Source of the DNA: an uncultured Oscillospiraceae bacterium | GTDB taxonomy: Bacteria > Bacillota > Clostridia > Oscillospirales > Oscillospiraceae | Length of the DNA stretch: 24,328 nucleotides | Assembly: GCA_934655935.1 (NCBI GenBank) | Contig: CAKUHJ010000010.1 | Span: 1 to 24,328 of the forward strand | Reading direction: 5' to 3' | In this document: piece after piece, positions 7,896 through 14,848 of the stretch | Layout: every line of letters starts with the position of its first letter | Numbering within the stretch: the stretch's first letter is position 1 | The notes under the pieces: generated by a model | The model's database searches: none | Told to the model about the DNA's origin: nothing | Seen by the model: only the letters and a program-made list of their open reading frames with translations | Position numbers and translations under genes: made by a program

Positions 7896-9813
7896 CCGGG
7901 CCGTCGGCCTGGCGGAGCAGTGCGTGCGCGAAGGGCTCGACACGGTGACGCTCGGGCCGATCATCCACAACCGGCACGTGGTCGAGCGCCTGCACGAGAA
8001 GGGCGTGCGGGAAATTTCCGCGCCGGAGCAGGCGCGGCGCGGGCAGCACGTCATCATCCGCGCGCACGGCGTCCCGGAAAGGGACGAGGCGGCGCTTGTC
8101 TCGCGCGGCGCGGCGGTGATTGACGCGACGTGCCCCTTTGTCAAAAAAATTCACAAGCTTGCCCGCCGGGCTGCCGAAGCCGGGCGGACGCTCCTGATTA
8201 TCGGCACGCGGGCGCATCCGGAGGTGCAGGCCATTGCCAGCTTTTGCCCGCGCACACAGATTTTTGAAAGCGACGAAGAGCTCGAAAGCTGGCTTTCCGG
8301 GAGCCCGGAACGGCGCGATTTGCCGATTTGCATGGTTTCCCAAACCACGGGAACTCAAAAATTGTGGGAAAATTGCTGTGAAATTCTAAAAAAAGTGTGT
8401 ACAAATCACGAAATATTTGATACAATATGCAGAGCTACGGAAATGCGCCAAAAAGAAGCGATGGCTCTTTCTCAGAAATGTGATGCAATGGTCGTTGTCG
8501 GGGACGCGAGAAGCGCCAATACGGCGAAGCTTGCCATGATCTGCTCTCAAGCCTGTACGAAAGTGGCATTGGTGGATCATGCCGGCGAATTGGACATGGA
8601 ATTCTTCAGGGGCGCGGAAACTGTGGGGATAACGGCGGGCGCGTCGACGCCGCCGTGGATAATTAAGGAGGTAAACAACACAATGAGCGAAGAACTGAAA
8701 GTTGAAACTGCAATGGAGGAGAATTTTGCCGAGCTTCTCGAGCAGTCCCTCAAAACTTTGAATAATGGAGATAAAGTGACTGGCACTGTCATGGCCATCG
8801 GCCCGAATGAAATTCAGGTTGACCTTGGCACGAAGCATACGGCCTACATCCCAGTGGAGGATCTTTCCTCCGACCCCAATGTCAAGGCAGAGGATGTGGT
8901 CAAGGTCGGCGATGAGATTGAAGCCATCGTCGTGCACGTCAACGACAGCGAGGGCGTCGTCCGCCTGAGCAAGAAGCGCCTCGAGGCCGGCAAGGCCTGG
9001 GAAGAGGTCGAAGCGGCCTGCGAGGACAAGTCCGTGGTCGAGGGCGTCGTGACCGAGGAGAACAAGGGCGGCCTGGTCGTCAACGTCAAGGGCGTCCGTG
9101 TCTTCGTTCCCGCCTCCCAGTCCGGCGTGCCCAAGGGCGGCGATCTTGCCGAGATGCTCAAGAAGAATGTGCAGCTGCGCATCACCGAGATCAACCGCGC
9201 GCGTCACCGCGTGGTCGGTTCCATCCGTTCCGTCGCCGCCGAGCTCCGCAAGGCCGCGCAGGAGAAGATCTGGAGCGAGATCGAGGTCGGCAAGCAGTAT
9301 CACGGCACCGTGAAGTCCCTGACCAGCTATGGCGCGTTTGTCGATATCGGCGGCGTGGACGGCATGGTGCATGTGTCCGAGCTGAGCTGGAACCGCATCA
9401 AGAATCCGGCGGAGGTCGTCAAGGTCGGCGACGAGATTGACGTTTTCGTCATCGCGCTCGACCCGGAAAAGAAGAAGATTTCCCTTGGCTACAAGACCGA
9501 GGAGACCAACCCCTGGACCATCTTCACCCGCAAGTATCAGGTCGGCGATGTGGTCGACGTCAAGATTGTCAAGCTCATGACCTTCGGCGCCTTTGCCGAA
9601 ATCATCCCCGGCGTGGACGGCCTGATTCACATCTCCCAGATTGCGGACCGCCGCATCGGCAAGCCCGAGGACGTTCTGGCCGAGGGCCAGGAGGTTCGTG
9701 CGAAGATCATCGACATCGATCACGAGCACAAGAGAATCTCCCTCTCCATCCGCGCGCTTCTGTCCGACGAGGACGCCGAGGAAGCCGGCGAGGCTCCGGA
9801 AGACGCCGAATAA
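7849..9813 (+). CDS. ispH: Fused 4-hydroxy-3-methylbut-2-enyl diphosphate reductase (IspH) and S1-domain protein
   Basis: The 654-residue protein joins two functions. Residues 1 to about 275 are IspH, the [4Fe-4S] enzyme that makes IPP and DMAPP in the MEP isoprenoid pathway. The cluster ligands Cys12 (AGFCFGV), Cys95 (DATCPFV) and Cys194 (DTICRAT) are present, as are active-site His40, His73, His123 and Glu125. Residues about 305-636 hold four S1 RNA-binding repeats, starting near NGDKVTGTV, DKSVVEGVV, VGKQYHGTV and VGDVVDVKI, like ribosomal protein S1. A short acidic tail ends the protein. IspH-S1 fusions are known in Clostridia. The ATG at 7849 follows GGGCGGAG. The stretch around 8341-8460 is unusually AT-rich, and a full ribosome binding site with an ATG sits at the domain joint (see 8665-8685), so a free S1 protein may also be made. 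Confidence 0.95.
   Translation: MQIILAKTAGFCFGVDRAVGLAEQCVREGLDTVTLGPIIHNRHVVERLHEKGVREISAPEQARRGQHVIIRAHGVPERDEAALVSRGAAVIDATCPFVKKIHKLARRAAEAGRTLLIIGTRAHPEVQAIASFCPRTQIFESDEELESWLSGSPERRDLPICMVSQTTGTQKLWENCCEILKKVCTNHEIFDTICRATEMRQKEAMALSQKCDAMVVVGDARSANTAKLAMICSQACTKVALVDHAGELDMEFFRGAETVGITAGASTPPWIIKEVNNTMSEELKVETAMEENFAELLEQSLKTLNNGDKVTGTVMAIGPNEIQVDLGTKHTAYIPVEDLSSDPNVKAEDVVKVGDEIEAIVVHVNDSEGVVRLSKKRLEAGKAWEEVEAACEDKSVVEGVVTEENKGGLVVNVKGVRVFVPASQSGVPKGGDLAEMLKKNVQLRITEINRARHRVVGSIRSVAAELRKAAQEKIWSEIEVGKQYHGTVKSLTSYGAFVDIGGVDGMVHVSELSWNRIKNPAEVVKVGDEIDVFVIALDPEKKKISLGYKTEETNPWTIFTRKYQVGDVVDVKIVKLMTFGAFAEIIPGVDGLIHISQIADRRIGKPEDVLAEGQEVRAKIIDIDHEHKRISLSIRALLSDEDAEEAGEAPEDAE
8665..8685 (+). 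promoter_or_regulatory. Internal ribosome binding site and start codon at the IspH/S1 joint
   Basis: Inside the fused frame, AAGGAGGT (8665-8672) stands 10 bases before an in-frame ATG (8683, Met279). It could yield a separate S1-repeat protein of 376 residues (8683-9813). This is one of the best ribosome binding site matches in the window, although no separate gene begins here. It may also be a relic of two once-adjacent genes. Confidence 0.6.
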
Positions 9814-9831
9814 GCATTCAGCATGATAAAG

Positions 9832-9868
9832 ATGTCCCCGCGCTCAAAAGGCGCGGGGACATTTGCTT
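9832..9868 (+). terminator. Probable terminator after ispH-rpsA
   Basis: A 12-bp perfect stem ATGTCCCCGCGC/GCGCGGGGACAT (9832-9843 with 9851-9862) has a 7-base loop and is followed by TTGCTTG. The T-tract is short, so termination may be partial. It lies 18 bases after the stop codon. Confidence 0.7.
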
Positions 9869-9895
9869 GCCGGCGAGGCTTCGTTGTGCTATACT
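9867..9895 (+). promoter_or_regulatory. Promoter of the GntR regulator gene
   Basis: TTGCCG (9867-9872) and TATACT (9890-9895) are separated by 17 bases, and TGC precedes the -10 box (extended -10). The transcript would start near 9902. That leaves a long leader of about 185 bases before the regulator start at 10088. Confidence 0.75.
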
Positions 9896-9997
9896 AGGGT
9901 GTAGCTGAAAGCTCCCTGTGCACCCGGACGGCAGCCCTTTTTGCACCGTGCCACACCATGCTTCCTTGAAATACCGCAAGTATTCCTGCGAAAAAAT

Positions 9998-10080
9998 GGC
10001 TTGCCCAGCACAAAAAGCCTCGCCGCCGGTCACATCGCTGGTTTTCAGATACACCCTGGGCGAAAAGCCAGCTGGAGGTG
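9998..10080 (+). ncRNA. Candidate structured leader of the GntR regulator mRNA
   Basis: The leader can form a stem GCCCAG (10003-10008) with CTGGGC (10056-10061), flanked by GGC (9998-10000) with GCC (10067-10069). The overlapping segment CCAGC (10005-10009) can pair instead with GCTGG at 10037-10041, or with GCTGG at 10071-10075. The last choice partly covers the GGAGGTG ribosome binding site (10074-10080). No known riboswitch class is recognised. The pairing was found by eye only. Confidence 0.3.
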
Positions 10081-10087
10081 CTTGTCT

Positions 10088-10756
10088 ATGCCGTCGCCAA
10101 ATCTGAGCGAGCGCGCCTATCAGATCCTGCTGAACCGGATGGTCAGCTGCCAGGATGCGCCGGGCACGCTTCTGAACGAGGAGCGCCTGGTGCAGGAGCT
10201 CGGCATCAGCCGTACGCCGATCCGGACGGCGCTGATCCGCCTCCAGCAGGAGCATCTGGTTCAGATCAAGCCCAAGAAGGGCATTCTGGTCACACCGATT
10301 ACGCCGGACGATATCCGGGACCTGTTTGACCTGCGCGAGCTGATTGAGCCCTATGCGCTGCGGGAATTCGGCGATCACTTTGAAAAGCGGGAACTGCTGG
10401 AGTACCTGAAGCACTTTTCCCGCCCCTGCGCGCCGGAGGCGTACAAGGAGGTGTTCGACTGCGACATTGCCTTTCATACGCAGATTGTCACCCTGACGGC
10501 CAATACCTATCTGTGCGCCTACTACCGGTCGCTGCAGAATCTGTTTTCCAGGATTATGCGGATCTGCGGCACATACGTCAACCACCGGGTCGGCGAGTCC
10601 AACGACGAGCACGTAGAGATTCTGACGGCGCTGCTGCAGGACGACGCGAAGCACGCGTCCGAGCTTCTGCTCCTGCACCTGAAGCGGGCCCGGCAGTCCG
10701 CCTATGAGACCATTCTCTCTGGTGTGCGGGATGGAGGAACGGAACAGACGCTCTGA
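10088..10756 (+). CDS. GntR family transcriptional regulator, FadR/FCD subfamily
   Basis: This 222-residue regulator has an N-terminal winged helix-turn-helix (about 5-70: LSERAYQILLNRM, LVQELGISRTPIRTALIRLQQEHLV, KKGILVTP). An all-helical FCD ligand domain spans about 77-215. The FCD metal/ligand residues are visible as Asp and His in CDIAFHTQI, His in NDEHVEIL and His in LLHLKRAR. The ATG at 10088 follows GGAGGTG at a good distance; the frame is open further upstream from a GTG at 9941, but that part lacks a ribosome binding site and looks like leader RNA. Two TGTATACA palindromes lie downstream, one on its stop codon and one in the following promoter, so it probably controls the KDG genes. 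By context the ligand may be a sugar acid or its phosphate. Confidence 0.92.
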   Translation: MPSPNLSERAYQILLNRMVSCQDAPGTLLNEERLVQELGISRTPIRTALIRLQQEHLVQIKPKKGILVTPITPDDIRDLFDLRELIEPYALREFGDHFEKRELLEYLKHFSRPCAPEAYKEVFDCDIAFHTQIVTLTANTYLCAYYRSLQNLFSRIMRICGTYVNHRVGESNDEHVEILTALLQDDAKHASELLLLHLKRARQSAYETILSGVRDGGTEQTL

Positions 10757-10764
10757 TGTATACA
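10757..10764. promoter_or_regulatory. Putative GntR operator 1
   Basis: The perfect palindrome TGTATACA starts at the base after the gntR stop codon. It fits the general FadR-type operator pattern (GT-n-n-AC core) and matches the second copy 99 bases downstream. The spacing would allow looping or cooperative binding across the promoter. Confidence 0.55.
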
Positions 10765-10825
10765 ACACAGCAGCTTCTTCTCCGATGAACGCCCGCCCGA
10801 CTGCCCAAAAACCAAAAAAACAGGA

Positions 10826-10854
10826 TTGACTTTCCAAGCCAGGCCTGCTATCTT
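10826..10854 (+). promoter_or_regulatory. Promoter of the KDG catabolic genes
   Basis: TTGACT (10826-10831) and TATCTT (10849-10854) are 17 bases apart, with TGC before the -10 box. A perfect ATGTATACAT palindrome begins at the next base. The first intact gene downstream is the aldolase at 11294; a decayed gene lies between. Confidence 0.8.
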
Positions 10855-10864
10855 ATGTATACAT
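10855..10864. promoter_or_regulatory. Putative GntR operator 2, over the transcript start
   Basis: The 10-base perfect palindrome ATGTATACAT lies directly after the -10 box, covering the expected +1. This is the standard position for repression by a GntR-type dimer. The core TGTATACA repeats at 10757-10764. Confidence 0.7.
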
Positions 10865-10962
10865 CATGGAGGCACGCGGACGATAGAATTCCGCGCTGCC
10901 GCTTGACTTCTGAAAAAACGGTTTAACGAAGCACAACCGCGGCCCTGCCGCCCCAGCGCAGC

Positions 10963-11245
10963 TCTGTGCACGGAATTGAGGCGAGGACGCCGCCGATTGT
11001 GACGTCCCGGAATCCCTTCATCGCGCCCTTCGTCAACGCCGAGCGGGTTCACGATCTGGTCGTGGAGGGCGGTTTCCACAACGGTCTGCTGCCGCGAAAG
11101 GCTCAGCCGGATTCTCTCCAACGAGGCCATCTTCGGGCTGGATCTGGTAAAGGCGGGCCTGCTTGAACGAATTGAAGAAATGTTCTGCGCGGAGCTGGAA
11201 GGCCCCGGCGCGGTGCGGGCGGCGCTGCAGCGCTTCCTGGCCTGA
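10963..11245 (+). pseudogene. Remnant of a mannitol dehydrogenase-family oxidoreductase (fructuronate/tagaturonate reductase type)
   Basis: Two pieces of one family are readable in different frames. From 10966, frame 1 reads HGIEARTPPIVTSRN, then PFIAPFVNAERVHDLVVEGGFHNG. This resembles the central VTSKNxxIAPFVNAExxxxLVIEDxFPNGRP region of UxuB/UxaB-type enzymes. From about 11090, frame 2 reads RERLSRILSNEAIFGLDL and then AGLLERIEEMFCAELEGPGAVRAALQRFLA up to a TGA at 11243-11245. That resembles the C-terminal end of the same family. The N-terminal Rossmann half and the catalytic middle are gone and a frameshift joins the remains, so about 90 of roughly 500 residues survive. The family match is from memory of its motifs. 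The position, between a sugar-acid promoter and KDPG aldolase, supports it. In life this enzyme would reduce fructuronate to mannonate upstream of KDG. Confidence 0.7.
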
Positions 11246-11293
11246 ACCGCGGCCCCGGCGCCGGGCAGGATGAGTAATAAAGGAGCAAATGTT

Positions 11294-12250
11294 ATGGATA
11301 TTCTGAAAAAACTGCAGGATGCAGCCGTAGTTCCCGTGGTCGTGCTTGATCGCGCGGAGGATGCGGTTCCGACGGCGAAGGCCATGCTGGCCGGCGGCAT
11401 TGGCGTGATGGAAATTACGTTCCGCACGGCTGCGGCGGCGGACTCCATCCAGGCCGTCGCAGAGAACTGCCCGGATATGCTGGTGGGCGCGGGCACGGTC
11501 GTGACGCTTGAGCAGTGCAAAAAGGCCGTGGCCTGCGGCGCAAAGTTTATTGTCGCCCCCGGCTTTGACGAGGAGGTTGTCCGCTGGTGCGTGGAAAACG
11601 GCGTCGCCGTGACCCCCGGCTGCGTGACCCCGACGGAAATCATGGCCGCGATGAAGCTGGGCCTTAAGGTTGTAAAGTTCTTCCCGGCAAGCGTCTACGG
11701 CGGCCTGTCCGCGATGAAGGCCCTGTCCGGCCCGTTCGGCGGGATCAAGTTCATCCCGACCGGCGGCGTCAACGGCCAGAACATCGGCGAGTTCATCGCC
11801 GCGCCGTTCATCCACGCGGTCGGCGGCAGCTGGGTCTGCCCGAAGGCGGACATTGCAGCCGGGAATTTCGAGAAGATCACCACGCTCTGCAAACAGGCGA
11901 GAAGCGCCGCGCTCGGCTTTGAAGTGGCGCACGTCGGCGTCAACTGCGAAAACGGCGAGGATTCGCTGGCGGTCTGCAGGAAGCTGGACGAGGCGTTTGC
12001 GCTCGGCGTGAAGGAAGGCAATTCTTCCAATTTCGCCTCCAACGGCATCGAGGTCATGAAGTCCATGTACCTCGGAAAGAACGGTCACATCGCCATCCGC
12101 ACGAATTCCGTTCCGCTCGCCATTGCGGAGCTGGAGAAGAAGGGCTTCGTGTGCGACATGGAGACGGCCAAGTACAAGGGCGAGCGGATGATCGCCGTGT
12201 ACCTGAAGGAAGAGTTCGGCGGCTTTGCCGTGCATCTGCTGCAGAAATAA
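11294..12250 (+). CDS. kdgA: KDPG/KHG aldolase fused to a C-terminal VOC/glyoxalase-like domain
   Basis: The N-terminal part (1 to about 205) is a class I 2-keto-3-deoxy-6-phosphogluconate aldolase, which splits KDPG into pyruvate and glyceraldehyde-3-phosphate. Catalytic Glu40 is in VMEITFRT, the GAGTV loop is at 65-69, Schiff-base Lys128 is in VVKFFPAS and the phosphate loop is PTGGVN. A normal member ends near residue 210. Here another 110 residues follow (209-318) that look like one VOC-superfamily unit: a first strand EVAHVGVN (His213), a second GHIAIRT (His265), then [10 protein letters not shown] and a final [10 protein letters not shown]. The start at 11294 is chosen for AAAGGAG 8 bases upstream; an ATG at 11270 is in frame but lacks a site. 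The kinase gene follows after 13 bases. Confidence 0.93.
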   Translation: MDILKKLQDAAVVPVVVLDRAEDAVPTAKAMLAGGIGVMEITFRTAAAADSIQAVAENCPDMLVGAGTVVTLEQCKKAVACGAKFIVAPGFDEEVVRWCVENGVAVTPGCVTPTEIMAAMKLGLKVVKFFPASVYGGLSAMKALSGPFGGIKFIPTGGVNGQNIGEFIAAPFIHAVGGSWVCPKADIAAGNFEKITTLCKQARSAALGFEVAHVGVNCENGEDSLAVCRKLDEAFALGVKEGNSSNFASNGIEVMKSMYLGKNGHIAIRTNSVPLAIAELEKKGFVCDMETAKYKGERMIAVYLKEEFGGFAVHLLQK

Positions 12251-12263
12251 GGAGGAGCAAACC

Positions 12264-13289
12264 ATGAAAATTCTGACATTCGGCGAGATTATGCTCCGGC
12301 TGAAGGCGCCGGGACACGAGCGCTTTTTCCAGAGCCCGATGCTTGAGGCGACCTTCGGCGGCGGCGAGGCAAACGTTGCCGTTTCGCTCGCAAACTACGG
12401 CATGGACGCCGAGTTCCTGACGGTCCTGCCCCAGAACGACATTGCCGACGCCTGCATCCGCGAGCTTCGCTATTTCGGCGTGGACACAAAGAAAATTGTC
12501 CGCGGCGAGGGCCGTATGGGCATCTACTACCTCGAGGGCGGCGCGAACCAGCTGCCCAGCAAGGTCGTCTATGATCGCGCCTATTCCTCCATCGCGCTGG
12601 CAAAGCCCGGCGATATCGACTGGGACAAGGCCTTTGACGGCGTGGGCTGGTTCCACATCACCGGCATCATGCCCGCCATTTCCGAGCGTGCGATGGAGCT
12701 GTCGCTTGAATCCGTCAAGGAAGCAAAGAAGCGCGGAATTACGGTCTCCTGCGACCTCAACTACCGCAAGAACCTCTGGAAGTACGGCAAAAAGGCCTCC
12801 GAGGTCATGCGGGAGCTTGCCAAGTACGTCGATGTGGCGATTGCCAACGAGGAGGACGTGCAGAAGTCTCTGGAGATCACGGTGGACGTCAACGTGGAGT
12901 CGGGCGAGCTGGACCGCGAAAAGTACAGAGCCCTTGGCAGCAAGGTCCTTGAGACCTACCCCAACATGCAGTGCATCGCCATCACGCTGCGTGAGAGCCA
13001 CTCCGCGGACTGGAACGGCTGGGCAGCCTGCCTGAATGACGGGAAGAATTTCTATGTCTCGAAAAAGTATGAGATCCGGGACATCATCGACCGCGTCGGC
13101 GGCGGCGACTCGTTTGCCGGCGGCCTGATCTACGGCCTGAACAGCTATGAGGACAAGCAGTCCGCGCTGGAGTTCGCGGTGGCGGCAAGCTGCCTGAAGC
13201 ATTCCGTGATCGGCGACTTCAACCGCGTCGGCGTTTCGGACGTCACAAAGCTCATGGGCGGCGACGGCACAGGCCGCGTTCAGCGCTGA
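12264..13289 (+). CDS. kdgK: 2-keto-3-deoxygluconate kinase, PfkB family
   Basis: The enzyme phosphorylates KDG to KDPG, the substrate of the aldolase encoded just before it. The 341-residue protein opens with [12 protein letters not shown] and has the glycine-rich substrate motif [13 protein letters not shown]. It carries [12 protein letters not shown] in the central sheet and the PfkB signature [12 protein letters not shown] with catalytic-base Asp282. The start at 12264 follows AAGGAGGAG; an in-frame upstream start lies inside the aldolase gene. A strong terminator follows at 13309. It is the last gene of the GntR-controlled unit. The PfkB family is certain; the KDG assignment rests on sequence style and its aldolase neighbour. 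Confidence 0.92.
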   Translation: MKILTFGEIMLRLKAPGHERFFQSPMLEATFGGGEANVAVSLANYGMDAEFLTVLPQNDIADACIRELRYFGVDTKKIVRGEGRMGIYYLEGGANQLPSKVVYDRAYSSIALAKPGDIDWDKAFDGVGWFHITGIMPAISERAMELSLESVKEAKKRGITVSCDLNYRKNLWKYGKKASEVMRELAKYVDVAIANEEDVQKSLEITVDVNVESGELDREKYRALGSKVLETYPNMQCIAITLRESHSADWNGWAACLNDGKNFYVSKKYEIRDIIDRVGGGDSFAGGLIYGLNSYEDKQSALEFAVAASCLKHSVIGDFNRVGVSDVTKLMGGDGTGRVQR

Positions 13290-13308
13290 GCATCCGATAT
13301 TGCAGATA

Positions 13309-13352
13309 AAAAGAACCTGAAATCCCAAAAACCGGATTTCAGGTTCTTTTTT
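13309..13352. terminator. Bidirectional terminator between kdgK and rnfB
   Basis: A 17-bp stem (13309-13325 with 13334-13350; core AAGAACCTGAAATCC) has an 8-base loop. It is flanked by A residues on the left and a T run on the right, so it can end transcripts from both converging operons. Confidence 0.93.
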
Positions 13353-13413
13353 ATAAGAATCAGAAGCCGGGCCGGCAGGCCGCCCTCACCGGTATAGGCT
13401 TTTCCGGGGTGCC

Positions 13414-14241
13414 TCAGGCCCTCGGGGCGGCGCACCTGCGGTGCGCGCCGGAGAAGTCGCCGCAGACCATTGCGCCCGTGGGGCAGGCTTTGGCGCATTC
13501 GCCGCAGCCGGTGCATTTGTCCCAGTCGATGCGGGCCAGAAAATCCTTGACGGTAATGGCACCCTGCGGGCAGGTCTTTTCGCATTTATGGCAGCCGATG
13601 CAGCCGTTGGAGCAGACCTTGCGGGTGTAGGGGCCGTTGTGCAGGCTTGAGCAGATGACCTCCACGCGGATGACGTCCGGAACAACCTCAATGATTTTCT
13701 GCGGGCAGGCCGACGCGCAGACGCCGCAGCCGATGCACTTCGGCTGATCGACAAAGGCGATTCCGTCGCGCATGCGGATGGCCTTCTGCGGGCAGGCCCT
13801 CGCGCAGTCGCCAAAGCCCATGCAGCCGAAAATGCAGCTGCCCTTGCCGCCGTAGAAGAGCTTCGCGGCGGCGCAGGTTTCAATGCCGCGGTAGTCGGCC
13901 TTGACGCTGGTGGCCTCGCAGGTGCCGGCGCACTGCACGACGGCGATTTTTTCCACAACATTCTCCGCATCCACGCCGAGAAGCGCCGCAAGCTTTTTTG
14001 CCACGGCGTCCGCGCCGGGAACGCAGAGGTTGGTTTTTGTGCCGGGCTCGAGAAGCGCCCGCGCGTAGCCGTCGCAGCCGGTATAGCCGCATGCGCCGCA
14101 GTTTGCGCCCGGGAGACATTCGCGGATACGCGGGAAGCGGTCGTCCTCCTTGACGGCCATGACACTCGAGGCGACGGCCAGGCCTGCCGCGCAGAGAAGG
14201 CCGATGACGGTTACGGCGAGGACCGGAATCAGAATTTCCAT
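13414..14241 (-). CDS. rnfB: Rnf complex subunit RnfB, iron-sulfur protein
   Basis: RnfB accepts electrons from reduced ferredoxin at the entry side of the Rnf pump. The 275-residue protein has one N-terminal membrane helix (about 3-28). A 4Fe-4S domain follows with CLPGANCGACGYTGC (residues 42-56). Ferredoxin-type motifs are then seen at about 136-150 (CIFGCMGFGDCARAC), 169-179 (CIGCGVCASAC), 214-224 (CIGCHKCEKTC) and 243-253 (CTGCGECAKAC). This multi-cluster layout is typical of clostridial RnfB rather than the shorter proteobacterial one. The start at 14241 follows AAAGGAGGG on the coding strand; an upstream in-frame start would enter rnfA. It is the last gene of the rnf operon, ending at the shared terminator. 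Confidence 0.96.
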   Translation of the reverse strand: MEILIPVLAVTVIGLLCAAGLAVASSVMAVKEDDRFPRIRECLPGANCGACGYTGCDGYARALLEPGTKTNLCVPGADAVAKKLAALLGVDAENVVEKIAVVQCAGTCEATSVKADYRGIETCAAAKLFYGGKGSCIFGCMGFGDCARACPQKAIRMRDGIAFVDQPKCIGCGVCASACPQKIIEVVPDVIRVEVICSSLHNGPYTRKVCSNGCIGCHKCEKTCPQGAITVKDFLARIDWDKCTGCGECAKACPTGAMVCGDFSGAHRRCAAPRA

Positions 14242-14254
14242 GACGTACCCTCCT

Positions 14255-14848
14255 TTATCCGAACAGCCGGTCCAGAACGCCGGCAAAGCCAAAGAACGAC
14301 AAGGAGACGATCGCCGCGGAAATCAGCGTGATCGGCAGTCCCTGGAAGCTTTCGGGCGGGTCGGCCTCCTCCACGCGGGAGCGGACGCCGGAAAAGAGCA
14401 CCATGGCAAGGAAGAAGCCCAGGCCGCAGCCGAGCGCGGTCAGAAGCGCCTGGCCGTAAGTCATGCCGTCTGAAATGACGTTCATCGTCACGCCGAGCAC
14501 GCCGCAGTTTGTGGTAATCAGCGGCAGGTATACGCCCAGCGCCTTATGAAGTGCGGGCACATAGCGCTTGAGTACAATTTCCACCAGCTGGACAAGCGCG
14601 GCAATGACCAGAATGAACACCACGGTTTCCATATAGGTGAAGTCGACCCTTCCGGCAAGCAGGAAATGATAGATGGGCCAGGTGACTGCAGTGGCCAGAA
14701 CCTCGACAAAGATTACGGCAAGGCTCATGCCCGTGGCCTGGTCGAGCTTTTTTGACACGCCCAGAAACGGGCAGATACCGAGAAACTTGACCAGAACATA
14801 GTTGTTGGTGATTGCGGCGGTGAGAATTACAAAAAGCATTGCCTTCAT
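14255..14848 (-). CDS. rnfA: Rnf complex membrane subunit RnfA
   Basis: RnfA is an integral membrane subunit of the ferredoxin:NAD+ oxidoreductase that pumps Na+ or H+. It is homologous to RnfE, with which it forms an inverted pair. The 197-residue protein has about six membrane helices and the family hallmarks TNNYVLVKFLGICPFLGVSK near the N-terminus and LITTNCGVLGV in the middle. AAGGAGG lies upstream of the ATG on the coding strand. The start overlaps the rnfE stop by 4 bases. Confidence 0.96.
   Translation of the reverse strand: MKAMLFVILTAAITNNYVLVKFLGICPFLGVSKKLDQATGMSLAVIFVEVLATAVTWPIYHFLLAGRVDFTYMETVVFILVIAALVQLVEIVLKRYVPALHKALGVYLPLITTNCGVLGVTMNVISDGMTYGQALLTALGCGLGFFLAMVLFSGVRSRVEEADPPESFQGLPITLISAAIVSLSFFGFAGVLDRLFG

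Noticed and set aside
8389..8396. A run of seven A residues in ispH as a programmed frameshift site
   Set aside because: The zero frame continues as good IspH (VCTNHEIFDTICRAT) and the shifted frame gives no known sequence, so there is no sign that slippage is used.
8386..9729. A leftward open frame of about 447 codons opposite the S1 repeats
   Set aside because: It has an Asp/His/Leu-rich shadow pattern with no domain, and the forward S1 repeats are clear.
9941..10087. A longer gntR product starting at an upstream GTG
   Set aside because: The added 49 residues match no part of the GntR family and have no ribosome binding site, while GGAGGTG stands correctly before the ATG at 10088.
10864..11643. 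A leftward open frame of about 259 codons across the decayed dehydrogenase and the aldolase start
   Set aside because: It overlaps the catalytic part of the aldolase antisense and has no motifs or ribosome binding site.
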